Source of the DNA: JAGQLF01 sp964437465
GTDB lineage: Bacteria > Patescibacteriota > Dojkabacteria > J137
Reading direction: 5' to 3'
DNA: 27,224 nucleotides
Assembly: GCA_964437465.1 (NCBI GenBank)
Contig: CAYTGI010000014.1
Location: forward strand, 1 to 27,224
Below the pieces are notes generated by a model, which was not told the origin of the DNA, searched no databases, and saw nothing but the letters and a program-made list of their open reading frames with translations. This document shows positions 5,996 through 13,775 of the stretch, piece by piece; within the stretch, counting starts at the first letter, position 1; the number at the start of each line of letters is the position of its first letter. The translations under genes and the position numbers were made by a program.

Positions 5996-7642
5996 ATGAA
6001 AAAAAATCTTAAAGCTGCTTACTTTTCCATGGAGATAGGGATAGAAGATGATATAAAGTCGTATGCTGGTGGTCTAGGTATATTGGCTGGAGATACATTA
6101 AAAACTGCAGCTGATATGGAGATAGATATGGTTGGTATAACTCTTTTATATAAAAATGGTTATTTTAAACAAACACTTACGGACTCTGGGGAACAGATCG
6201 AAGATGCGGATACTTGGGATTATGAAAACATTCTAACTAACACCGGTGTTAGATTTGAAATTCCTATTAGAACGGGAGTTATTCATGTTGAAATATGGAA
6301 ATACAACTTAGTTGGTGTTAGTGGGCATACTGTTCCGATACTTTTTTTAAATACTGATTTACCTGAAAATGAGGATCTGAATAAGTATGTCAGTTTTAAC
6401 TTATATACTCCATTTGAAAATACAAGACTAAAACAAGAGATAGTTCTTGGGATTGGAGGTGTAATGGCTATAGAAGCCCTAGATCTAGAAACAAGAGATG
6501 TTTACCACTTGAATGAAAGTCATGCTGCGTTTGGGATTATCGCTCTTGAAAACCTTTTAGGTTCAAGAGAAGCTGCGCAAAAAAGAGTTGTTTTCACAAC
6601 TCACACACCAGCAGAACACGGGCATATTGTTCATAATAAAAAAGAGCTTAATGATGTGCTTTCTGAAGTACATTTCGCATTTTTAGAAGAAGATTTTGAA
6701 GGAGACATACTGCATATGACTAGATTCAGTCTTAAGAGATCAAAATTCGCTAATGCTGTTGCTAGTAAACACAGTGAAGTTAGTACGAAAATGTTCAATT
6801 ACCCAATTCCAGGTATAACAAACGGAATACACGTTTCAACTTGGGCTGGAACAGCTACAGCTGCATTATTCGATTCAAGAATCCCCACTTGGAGAACAAC
6901 ACCTGAAGATTTACAAAATGTAGAAGAAATTTATACTGATAAGATAGTAGAAATGCATAGAGAAAATAAAGAAGAATTGATTGAGTATGTTAATGAAAGT
7001 TGTGGATCTGACCTTAAGCTAGATATTTTTACACTAGGTTTTGCAAGAAGAGTTGATGGATATAAGCGATCAGGCTTTTTATTCTATGATTTAGATCGTC
7101 TTAAATATATTGCTGAACAATTTGGAGGTCTACAGATTATCTTCTCAGGAAAAGCATACTTTGATTATCAAGATGGCGAAGATCATATTGCTCATGTTGT
7201 AAGATTATCAAAAGAAGACCATGGAAAATTAAAAATTGTCTACATTCCAAACTACGGTATGGATGTTTCTCAGCTTATGGTTCAAGGTAGTGATACATGG
7301 CTTAATAATCCAATTAAACCTTTGGAAGCCTCGGGAACTAGTGGAATGAAGGCAGCATTAAATGGAGTACCTAATTTATCTACAGTTGACGGTTGGTGGG
7401 TAGAAGGATTAAAAGAGGGAGTTACAGGATGGGCTATTGGAAACTTAGAACAAAATGATGAGGAAAGTGAATTAAATGACATGTATTCAAAGCTTGAACA
7501 TATAATTCTTCCAATGTACTATACAAAAAAGCATGATTGGGCTAAAGTTATGAGATCAGCTATTGCTTACAACGCAAGTTACTTTAATACTCATCGAATG
7601 CTTAGAGAGTACATTAGTAAAGGTTATAAGTTGGTAGATTAG
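5996..7642 (+). CDS. glgP: Alpha-glucan phosphorylase (GT35)
   Basis: This 548-residue enzyme would release glucose-1-phosphate from alpha-1,4-glucans using phosphate and PLP. It starts MKKNLKAAYFSMEIGIEDDI and has YAGGLGILAGDTLKTAADM, VYHLNESHAAFG, TTHTPAEHGHI, ITNGIHVSTWAG, FARRVDGYKRSGF and EASGTSGMKAALNG. In the last motif, Lys452 is the probable PLP-binding lysine. This is the short alpha-glucan phosphorylase type found in archaea, thermophiles and many uncultured bacteria, without the long N-terminal domain of the 850-residue forms. No glycogen synthase or branching enzyme is nearby, so it may serve scavenged glucan. A TAAAAT box ends 4 bases before the ATG. The response regulator follows at once. 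Confidence 0.93.
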   Translation: MKKNLKAAYFSMEIGIEDDIKSYAGGLGILAGDTLKTAADMEIDMVGITLLYKNGYFKQTLTDSGEQIEDADTWDYENILTNTGVRFEIPIRTGVIHVEIWKYNLVGVSGHTVPILFLNTDLPENEDLNKYVSFNLYTPFENTRLKQEIVLGIGGVMAIEALDLETRDVYHLNESHAAFGIIALENLLGSREAAQKRVVFTTHTPAEHGHIVHNKKELNDVLSEVHFAFLEEDFEGDILHMTRFSLKRSKFANAVASKHSEVSTKMFNYPIPGITNGIHVSTWAGTATAALFDSRIPTWRTTPEDLQNVEEIYTDKIVEMHRENKEELIEYVNESCGSDLKLDIFTLGFARRVDGYKRSGFLFYDLDRLKYIAEQFGGLQIIFSGKAYFDYQDGEDHIAHVVRLSKEDHGKLKIVYIPNYGMDVSQLMVQGSDTWLNNPIKPLEASGTSGMKAALNGVPNLSTVDGWWVEGLKEGVTGWAIGNLEQNDEESELNDMYSKLEHIILPMYYTKKHDWAKVMRSAIAYNASYFNTHRMLREYISKGYKLVD

Positions 7643-7670
7643 TTGCAAAATAAATTTTATGAATTATAAT
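7643..7670 (+). promoter_or_regulatory. Promoter of the response regulator gene, leaderless
   Basis: TTGCAA (7643-7648) begins just after the glgP stop codon, and a perfect TATAAT (7665-7670) follows with a 16-bp spacer. The GTG start at 7676 is 5 bases beyond the -10. This is the same geometry as at 1441-1476 and implies a leaderless transcript that starts with GUG. Confidence 0.65.
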
Positions 7671-7675
7671 TTGTC

Positions 7676-8197
7676 GTGAGTAAAATTCTAATTATAGAAG
7701 ACGAAAAAGCATTAATAAGCGTTTTATCTGCGAAACTAAAGAGTGAAGGTTTCGAGGTGCTAGGTGCTGAAAATGGTGCTGCTGCTTTAGAAATACTTGA
7801 AACTGAGACACCTGATCTAATTTTCCTTGATATTGTAATGCCTGAGATGAATGGATTTGAATTTATGAAGAGTATAAAAGGTAATGAAAGATTGCAAGAA
7901 ATTCCTATTTATATCTTATCTAACCTAAGTGGTGAGGGAGATATAAATACTATGCAAAAACTTGATGTTGACGGTTATCTTGTTAAAGCAGATCTAGATT
8001 TAAGAAACGTTGTAGAGGTAACTAATGAAATTCTACAAAAACATGGAAAAGAAACTGCAAGCTCTTCTACTCCTTCAGTTCAAGAAAGCAATGATACATC
8101 TACAGGTGAAGATTCAACTGATACAAAATCCAACCAAGATGAGCCTAATGATGATGAACCTCAGAAATCTAGTTTAGGGTTAGTTACTAGTCTTTAG
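7676..8197 (+). CDS. Single-domain response regulator with disordered tail
   Basis: This 173-residue protein is a receiver (REC) domain at residues 1-122 plus a Ser/Thr/Asp-rich tail. Visible active-site residues are the acidic pair Glu8-Asp9, phospho-acceptor Asp52 (LIFLDIVMPEMNGFEF), Ser82 (YILSN) and Lys104 (GYLVKAD). No DNA-binding or enzymatic output domain is present, so it would act by protein contact or as a phosphate relay, like CheY-type regulators. The tail from about residue 125 (SSSTPSVQESNDTSTGEDST) is low-complexity and acidic. The nearest kinase is the soluble one at 10456, 2.3 kb away in the same direction; pairing is an inference. The 3' end overlaps msrA convergently by 11 bases. 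Confidence 0.9.
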   Translation: MSKILIIEDEKALISVLSAKLKSEGFEVLGAENGAAALEILETETPDLIFLDIVMPEMNGFEFMKSIKGNERLQEIPIYILSNLSGEGDINTMQKLDVDGYLVKADLDLRNVVEVTNEILQKHGKETASSSTPSVQESNDTSTGEDSTDTKSNQDEPNDDEPQKSSLGLVTSL

Positions 8198-8723
8198 AAA
8201 TTAGATCACTATATTTTTCTCTGAATTTTTGAATTTTAGGACTGATTATTATTTGACAGTATGGATTTTCAGGATGTGTTTCATAGTAATTCTTATGATA
8301 ATCCTCAGCTTCGTAAAAATCTTCAAGCTCACTTATTTCTGTAACAATTGGCTTTTCAAATACGTTTTGAACATCAATTTTTGATTTTTCAGCTTTTTCT
8401 TTTTGATCTTCATTCATATAAAAAATAGCTGATCTATATTGTGTACCAACATCATTTCCCTGTTTATTTAAAGATGTTGGATCATGAACATGCCAAAACA
8501 CATTCAAAAGATCTTCGTAAGTTATTTCTTTAGGGTTATAAAGAACTTCAAAAGCTTCAGCATGTCCTGTTTGACCTTCAGCTACTTCGAGATACTCTGG
8601 ATTCTTAACATGACCACCAGTATATCCTGGAGTTACTTTTTCTATTCCTTTGATTGATTTATATATAGGTTCATAACACCAAAAACACCCTGCTGCAAAA
8701 ACTGCTTTTACTAAATTATCCAT
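8187..8723 (-). CDS. msrA: Peptide methionine-S-sulfoxide reductase
   Basis: This 178-residue MsrA repairs methionine-S-sulfoxide in proteins using thioredoxin-type reductants. The motif AAGCFWCYEPIY near the N-terminus gives catalytic Cys13, with Cys16 in the usual GCFWxxE context. GYTGGHVKNPEYLEV, GHAEAFEV, FWHVHDPTSLNKQGNDVGTQ and YRSAIF are all canonical. A C-terminal NPYCQ supplies a possible resolving cysteine. There is no fused MsrB domain and no signal peptide, so it is cytoplasmic. It is the last gene of a minus-strand operon, and its start overlaps the methylase gene by 8 bases. It ends convergently into the response regulator. Confidence 0.95.
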   Translation of the reverse strand: MDNLVKAVFAAGCFWCYEPIYKSIKGIEKVTPGYTGGHVKNPEYLEVAEGQTGHAEAFEVLYNPKEITYEDLLNVFWHVHDPTSLNKQGNDVGTQYRSAIFYMNEDQKEKAEKSKIDVQNVFEKPIVTEISELEDFYEAEDYHKNYYETHPENPYCQIIISPKIQKFREKYSDLISKD

Positions 8724-9846
8724 TTTTAATTGTTAATATATAAATATTTCTTAGGATCTTTGAACCACCAGCGCTTTCGTAAGGGATTTCATGTACTTTT
8801 TCAAATCCATTAAGTACTGATCTATTTATTTTTATAATTTCACCATTATTAGTTTTAAAGTCAGGAAGAATACAAACAACTTTTCCATTATCTCTTAAGC
8901 ATCTTTTTAGGTTTTTGAATGTTTCAAAGTAAAGCTCATCCAGTTCTTCTTTAATTTTTAAAGCATTTGCTTTGTTAGGTTCTGATTTCAGAAATGGACC
9001 CATGTATGGTTCAAAAACTGCTGCATCCGCTTCAAATTGAGTATTAGTCGAGCTACCTAAAATTACTTCAGCTTCATTCTCTAAATCGTAGGCATTTTTT
9101 GCCCAATGAATATTTTCCTTAGAAGAATTTATTAATTCAGGATCGTTGTCTATTCCAATAACATTTAACCCTTTCAACATTCCTTCAATTAAAAACGTAC
9201 CTGTACCGCAAAATGGATCTACTATAGTTTCACCTAAGTTCATTCCTAAAAGGTTGACCATTATTTGGGCTGTTCGAATTGAAGTTCCGTGAGTGAAAAA
9301 TCTTGAAGGTCTTCCTTCATCTCTATCTTTATATACTCTTGGATCAGTTGAAGCGATGGCTTTCCCATATATATACTCATCATTATCTTTAATACAAAAT
9401 AATTCAAGGCCTTCATCATTACCTAGTTTCCATGAAAAGAAGTTTTTTGGATCAATAATATCTGAGTTAGGGTTTTTAAAAATGCCTTTAGAATTCTGTT
9501 CCCTAGCATTTGCCTTCAAGTGCAGTTGAATATTTTCTTTCTCCTCTTTTGTTAAACCTATAGAAGATAATGCGTAGTTATATTTCTTTGGTAGAAAAGT
9601 TTCAAAATCTTCAAATATTGAATCATAAATTGAAGTTTTTTTTCCAATATAATCAATAATTCTAATTGTTCCACCAATATTTTTAATTATCTTTTCATAA
9701 TTAATTTCTTCCTCATTCTCAATATCAACCATTAAATACTCTAGAGAATCAGATTTTATTTCGTAGGTCACACCCAGTGTATTGAGAAAAGTGGTCAGTT
9801 CAATTCTAGATAGCTTTTTATCTTTCCCAAAAATGAATATTTTCAT
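8716..9846 (-). CDS. TRM11/UPF0020-type RNA methyltransferase
   Basis: This 376-residue protein has an N-terminal region of about 160 residues, which may be a divergent THUMP-like domain. A Rossmann methyltransferase domain follows. DPRVYKDRDEGRPSRFFTHG and RTAQIMVNLLG introduce motif I at VDPFCGTGTFLIEG (Asp210-Gly216), and GIDNDPELI contains the SAM-binding acidic residue. This order fits the TRM11/TrmG10 group that methylates guanosine in tRNA. Motif IV, usually D/NPPY, here reads FEPYMGP (278-284), a clear deviation that could alter the target. It overlaps the upstream anchored-protein gene by 4 bases (ATGA) and msrA by 8, so all three are probably one transcript. Confidence 0.82.
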   Translation of the reverse strand: MKIFIFGKDKKLSRIELTTFLNTLGVTYEIKSDSLEYLMVDIENEEEINYEKIIKNIGGTIRIIDYIGKKTSIYDSIFEDFETFLPKKYNYALSSIGLTKEEKENIQLHLKANAREQNSKGIFKNPNSDIIDPKNFFSWKLGNDEGLELFCIKDNDEYIYGKAIASTDPRVYKDRDEGRPSRFFTHGTSIRTAQIMVNLLGMNLGETIVDPFCGTGTFLIEGMLKGLNVIGIDNDPELINSSKENIHWAKNAYDLENEAEVILGSSTNTQFEADAAVFEPYMGPFLKSEPNKANALKIKEELDELYFETFKNLKRCLRDNGKVVCILPDFKTNNGEIIKINRSVLNGFEKVHEIPYESAGGSKILRNIYILTIKNG

Positions 9847-10304
9847 TCTGTATTTGTAATCTCATAGGTTTCCATTGTATCAAGATTTGTGATTATTACC
9901 ATTTCTTCAGTTATATCATCAATCTGATAATTTGTTATTACAAGATCATTCTCATTTATGTATTTACTAATTTTATCAATAGTTATAGGTAAATCAGCAT
10001 AGTCAATATCCCAGATTTTATTTTTCATATTAAGCATTAATGGATTGTCTTTATGTAGAAAACTATAAACCTTTATTATTCTATTGTTAGTACTTTCCCC
10101 TCCACTTACACCAATAGTTTCGCCATATATTGTCCATTCATCTTCAATCATACTAAAATCTATATTCTCGCTTTGAACAGGATTTATTATTTCTCCTTCG
10201 CTATTATTTAGAAGTATGTAGATAAAAATTGATACGACAAATAACAGTACAAGTAGAAGAATTAAAGGAAGAACAGTATTTTTTTTGCTATTTATTTTAT
10301 CCAA
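9843..10304 (-). CDS. Membrane-anchored hypothetical protein, 153 residues
   Basis: The protein has a short basic N-terminus (MDKINSKKNT), a hydrophobic segment at about residues 11-32 (VLPLILLLVLLFVVSIFIYI) and an outward-facing acidic domain of about 120 residues. Landmarks are EWTIYGETIGVSGGESTNN and ITIDKISKYINENDLVITNY. No family is recognised. It is the first gene of the operon with the methylase and msrA, and its stop overlaps the next start (ATGA). It is divergent from the histidine kinase, with a 151-bp shared promoter region. Confidence 0.7.
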   Translation of the reverse strand: MDKINSKKNTVLPLILLLVLLFVVSIFIYILLNNSEGEIINPVQSENIDFSMIEDEWTIYGETIGVSGGESTNNRIIKVYSFLHKDNPLMLNMKNKIWDIDYADLPITIDKISKYINENDLVITNYQIDDITEEMVIITNLDTMETYEITNTE

Positions 10305-10411
10305 CAGATTTATTAATCTAATGGATTTTAACTTTTTTTAGGTTTGATTGCATAATAAATAGTTAGCTTCTTGATGTGTTTATTTTTATTCATTTTTAGT
10401 AAATTTTCGCT

Positions 10412-10419
10412 GATATAAT
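10412..10419 (+). promoter_or_regulatory. Extended -10 promoter of the histidine kinase
   Basis: TGA precedes a perfect TATAAT at 10414-10419, giving an extended -10 (TGnTATAAT). No good -35 is visible, which extended -10 promoters tolerate. Transcription from about 10426 would give a leader of about 30 bases before the TTG start. Confidence 0.5.
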
Positions 10420-10455
10420 ACTTCGATTAAAATTAAAATATTAACTACTGTTTGA

Positions 10456-12204
10456 TTGGGAGATGAATTAAATTCTGAAAAAGCAGATCATGATACATTA
10501 GTAAGGCCAAGGGAACAAATTGGATCCTTTAAAGAAACTCCTGAACAAATGTATAAAGAGCTTCAAGATGCAATCAGTAGGGTTGATCCAAGTGTTGCTA
10601 CTGCAAGACATGGTGATCCTGCAGTTGTTTTAAGATTAATTGATGATGGGACTTTTGAAGTAACTTGCTTTTCTTATCAACTAGCTCCCATTATGCGAAA
10701 TAGAAATAGTAGAAATTGGGAAAATATTAACCCGAACGATACAAGACGGATACAGACAATCTTAAACAGAATAGCTCAGGATACCGATGGAATAAGAACT
10801 CAAGCTCCAGTTAAAACAATTTTAAACATACGAAGACCAGGACCAGCTGGTACAAATGAGTGGACTACTTTTAGGGCACACTTTTGTAAGACTAAAGATG
10901 ATGATTCAACAATTAGTAATCAAGAATTTGTTGTATTTTTAGAAAGTATTGATGTTAGTATAAGAGAAATAATTATAGATGCTTTTTTTAGAGGGACAAA
11001 TTCACTAAAAATTTTTTCTTCTCCTATCAATGGAGATAGATTAAATGAGGAATTTGAAGATTATAGAGATTATATATTTGACTTAGCTTATCAAACATTA
11101 AGAAGTGCTTTTTCTCCTCAAACCATTACACTATCAAAGTTCGATCCAACAGTAGATACTTTAGATCAATCTAACCCTGTTCATCAGGCACTAATAGGCA
11201 AGAATACTGTGTACCTTCCAAGAGTTATCGATGAGGATGGATTTGAAAGTACAGAAATTCATATTCCTTTTTCTGACGGTAAAACAGTTCTTTCAGTAGT
11301 TTCTTTAACTTTTAATTATCCCGATGCTTTAAGTATGTATCAAGGTCACCTTGTCTCAATTTTCAAGGGTATAGTTGATGATTCTTTAACAACCCAAAGA
11401 AGTTTTGAGGTTATCAACGATACAAATAAAAAATTTATAGATGCGCTTCAGAACGCTTTCCATCAATTTAAATCACCTTTAACAGCTATAAAATCATCTG
11501 TGTATTTAGTGACCAGATACATACAAGCTGCTATGGGTAAAATAGATCCAAATTTAAAACCTCCGGATGAATTTGATTCTATAAGAACTAAAGTTTCAAA
11601 TATTGAAAAGATTGTTGATGGAATTTTTATACAAATAGATAATACAAGTTTATTTATGCAGATTGAAGCTGAGACATTTGAACCAAATTTCGAACTAATA
11701 GAAGATTTCAGGGATTTTACAGAAGGAGTGATAAGCTCCATAGCCTTTAATCCAGAAGAGGTTAAAATAAACACAGAAAAATTAAGAGGAATTAAAATAG
11801 AAAGTGATCCATTACTTTTACACCATATTCTGCAAAATATAGTTGGAAATTCAATTAAGTTCTCACAACCATTAAGAGGAAAAGAAACAGAAATAGATTT
11901 AAAAACATTTATAGTTAGAGGCGATGAAGATGAAGATAAACTAAGCATGATTATTCTTATTGATGATAACGGTCCTGGAGTAGATGATAATGAAATTGGA
12001 GAGATTTTTAATAGAGATTATAGGTCAAGGAATACTTCTAACATCTCTGGAAGTGGATTTGGTTTAGATATGACTAGAAAAATGGTCGAATTGTTGGGTG
12101 GAGAAATACGAGCACTTAATATTAGAAACCCCTCAACAGGGGAAACAAAAGGATTAAGAATTGCTATATCCTTACCAGTTTATTCTTCACAACAAGAACT
12201 CTAA
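10456..12204 (+). CDS. Soluble sensor histidine kinase
   Basis: This 582-residue kinase has no membrane segment. An in-frame TGA at 10453 forces the start to be the TTG at 10456 or a later codon. Residues about 1-310 form an unrecognised sensor region that may include a GAF-like part. The dimerisation/phosphoacceptor motif is FHQFKSPLTAIKS with His336, where the usual Arg or Lys-Thr of HExR/KTPL varies. The ATPase domain has an N box (QNIVGNSIKFS, Asn461 and Asn465), G1 (DDNGPG, 503-508), F box (IFNRDYRS) and G2 (GSGFGLDM). It would autophosphorylate in response to a cytoplasmic signal and pass phosphate to a regulator. None is adjacent; the REC protein at 7676 is the closest. Its 3' end overlaps the beta-lactamase-like gene convergently by 4 bases. 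Confidence 0.9.
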   Translation: MGDELNSEKADHDTLVRPREQIGSFKETPEQMYKELQDAISRVDPSVATARHGDPAVVLRLIDDGTFEVTCFSYQLAPIMRNRNSRNWENINPNDTRRIQTILNRIAQDTDGIRTQAPVKTILNIRRPGPAGTNEWTTFRAHFCKTKDDDSTISNQEFVVFLESIDVSIREIIIDAFFRGTNSLKIFSSPINGDRLNEEFEDYRDYIFDLAYQTLRSAFSPQTITLSKFDPTVDTLDQSNPVHQALIGKNTVYLPRVIDEDGFESTEIHIPFSDGKTVLSVVSLTFNYPDALSMYQGHLVSIFKGIVDDSLTTQRSFEVINDTNKKFIDALQNAFHQFKSPLTAIKSSVYLVTRYIQAAMGKIDPNLKPPDEFDSIRTKVSNIEKIVDGIFIQIDNTSLFMQIEAETFEPNFELIEDFRDFTEGVISSIAFNPEEVKINTEKLRGIKIESDPLLLHHILQNIVGNSIKFSQPLRGKETEIDLKTFIVRGDEDEDKLSMIILIDDNGPGVDDNEIGEIFNRDYRSRNTSNISGSGFGLDMTRKMVELLGGEIRALNIRNPSTGETKGLRIAISLPVYSSQQEL

Positions 12205-13307
12205 TTTAAGAATGTATAAACTATTTCAGAGATTTCTCTAATCTTTTCATAACCATAAGGATAAACTGGAGCTCTTTTATTCAATACAACAAGAACATAA
12301 TCTGTCTTTTCACCAAAAACTATTGCCGCATCTGAATAAGTACTACCCTCTTTACCTCCATATAAAAACCCAACTTTATTAGCTACCTCAATCCCCTGAG
12401 GAACTCCTCCAGGAATTGCTAACCTTAAATCTGTAACTGTATTTTTCATAAGATTTAGTAAGTAGTTACTATATTCCTCATCTAAAATAGTATTTTTATA
12501 TATTCCTTCTAAAACGTTTCCAACACTTTCAGCGGTAGCAATGTGTGGGTCGAGAAAAAAAACAGACGCGTTAAGCTCAGTATTTGTTCTTTCATTTACA
12601 ATACCTGCACCTCCAAGATAGTCATGGAGGTGATAATGCGCAGTATTATTACTTTCTAAAATTGCCATATCAATGAAAAAGTTTATTGGTAGTAATGTTC
12701 CATTTTCATATCTACCTATAGAATCTGCATTGCTATGTTTTAAATTACCCTTAACAGGTAAAGTATCCTCAAATGTAATTTTACCTTCTTGTATTTCTTT
12801 AAGACTCAATATTACAGACGGCAATTTAGATATGCTTGCTGGAGGGAATTCTTCCCTAGCATTGATTAATAATTTTTTCTCTCTTTTCAAATCTAGAATG
12901 TATAAACCGAAATTTTCAATATCTTCATCTAGGTATGATCTAATTTCGTTTTCTAAATCTTCAATCAACACGCTTTCAAGTGAATTATTTACTAAAATAA
13001 CTTCATAATTTTTTTCATAATTTATAATTTCAGTTCTTAATCCTAGAGTATTTTTTGAACTTGAATATGTTTTTATATCGTTAGGATTAAAGTATAGAGA
13101 TAATTCAAACTCTGTTCCAACTAGAATATCAACCTTTGTTATTTTTATTCTTGGAAGATAGTTAAAATAGCTCAACTTTCCTATTGTCTCATCCTTATAT
13201 TCTTGTTCTGAGGCTAGACTAGCTCGAGAGCCAGTAATTGACATAACTATTGAAAAAGTTAATACCAAGATAATTAGGAGAGGGAAAATTAATTTAGAAA
13301 ACTTCAT
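12201..13307 (-). CDS. Class A beta-lactamase-like serine protein, possibly non-hydrolytic
   Basis: This 368-residue protein has an N-terminal signal or anchor (residues about 5-25). An extracytoplasmic region of about 120 residues precedes a penicillin-interacting serine domain. The domain shows Ser158-x-x-Lys161 (PPASISKLP), Ser219-Asn-Asn (usual SDN) and Lys311-Val-Gly (usual KTG), as in class A beta-lactamases and relatives (PF13354). I cannot find the omega-loop Glu166: RTNTELN (240-246) resembles RWEPELN but has Asn at the Glu166 position. The spacing from SNN is about 13 residues shorter than usual, so that alignment is uncertain. Without this base, acylated enzyme should not turn over well. 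It lies divergent from BlaI- and BlaR1-like genes. It may be a beta-lactam trap or sensor, a DD-peptidase, or a weak lactamase. Confidence 0.82.
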   Translation of the reverse strand: MKFSKLIFPLLIILVLTFSIVMSITGSRASLASEQEYKDETIGKLSYFNYLPRIKITKVDILVGTEFELSLYFNPNDIKTYSSSKNTLGLRTEIINYEKNYEVILVNNSLESVLIEDLENEIRSYLDEDIENFGLYILDLKREKKLLINAREEFPPASISKLPSVILSLKEIQEGKITFEDTLPVKGNLKHSNADSIGRYENGTLLPINFFIDMAILESNNTAHYHLHDYLGGAGIVNERTNTELNASVFFLDPHIATAESVGNVLEGIYKNTILDEEYSNYLLNLMKNTVTDLRLAIPGGVPQGIEVANKVGFLYGGKEGSTYSDAAIVFGEKTDYVLVVLNKRAPVYPYGYEKIREISEIVYTFLN

Positions 13308-13328
13308 TTTTTTACCCTTGACTTCTTA

Positions 13329-13358
13329 AATATAACCCATTTAAGAAAATTTATACAA
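13329..13358 (-). promoter_or_regulatory. Promoter of the beta-lactamase-like gene
   Basis: On the minus strand TTGTAT (13353-13358) and TATATT (13329-13334) are separated by 18 bp. This would start transcription about 14-15 bases before the ATG at 13305-13307. The -35 lies 12 bp from the putative BlaI-type operator at 13371-13388, so a repressor bound there could affect both divergent promoters. Confidence 0.5.
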
Positions 13359-13370
13359 TATTCTAAAAAA

Positions 13371-13388
13371 CTACTACACAAATAGTTG
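13371..13388. promoter_or_regulatory. Putative BlaI-type operator before blaI
   Basis: CTACTACACAAATAGTTG is a partial dyad whose left half, CTACTACAC, is identical to that at 14686-14694. TACACA (13375-13380) inside it can serve as a -10 for the blaI-like gene, with TATACA (13352-13357) 17 bp upstream as a weak -35. A repressor here would block blaI transcription. BlaI/MecI repressors are known to bind TACA/TGTA-type dyads over promoters. The match is to that general pattern and not to a measured site. Confidence 0.5.
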
Positions 13389-13409
13389 AAATCTTGAAAT
13401 AATGAATAC

Positions 13410-13775
13410 ATGAAAAAATTTTTAGGAGATCTAGAGGAAAAAGTGATGAATGTAATCTGGCAAAGTAACAAGCCAATTAAACCTTCTGAGGTTGTATGTG
13501 CTCTTGATAATGAGTACGCATATACGACAATAATGACAGTCATGTCTCGTCTTTCTGAAAAAAACATTTTAAAAAGAAAGAAAAATGGTAAAGCATATTA
13601 TTACTATCCTTCTAAAGAAAAAGAAAAATACATAAAACCTAAATTAAGAGGCATTTTTAAAAGTATGATCGAGTCTTACGGTGAGATTGCAGTTTCACAG
13701 TTTATAGATGTTCTAGAATCCATGGATAAAGAAGAGCTAGATAATTTAAAAAAACATTTAAAAGGTGATAAATAG
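13410..13775 (+). CDS. blaI: BlaI/MecI/CopY-family transcriptional repressor
   Basis: This 121-residue protein matches the penicillinase-repressor family. An N-terminal winged helix (residues 1-75) begins LGDLEEKVMNVIWQSNKPIK and includes YAYTTIMTVMSRLSEKNILK, the usual recognition-helix region, and KNGKAYYYYPS for the wing. A C-terminal dimerisation part follows (KSMIESYGEIAVSQFIDVLE). In known systems the dimer represses bla genes and is cut by the partner M56 peptidase. The gene overlaps the M56 gene by 11 bases, the standard blaI-blaR1 arrangement, and is divergent from a beta-lactamase-like gene. A dyad covers its own promoter, suggesting autorepression. Confidence 0.9.
   Translation: MKKFLGDLEEKVMNVIWQSNKPIKPSEVVCALDNEYAYTTIMTVMSRLSEKNILKRKKNGKAYYYYPSKEKEKYIKPKLRGIFKSMIESYGEIAVSQFIDVLESMDKEELDNLKKHLKGDK

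Noticed and set aside
11463..11948. 161-codon minus-strand ORF
   Set aside because: Shadow of the histidine kinase catalytic region; serine-rich antisense composition.
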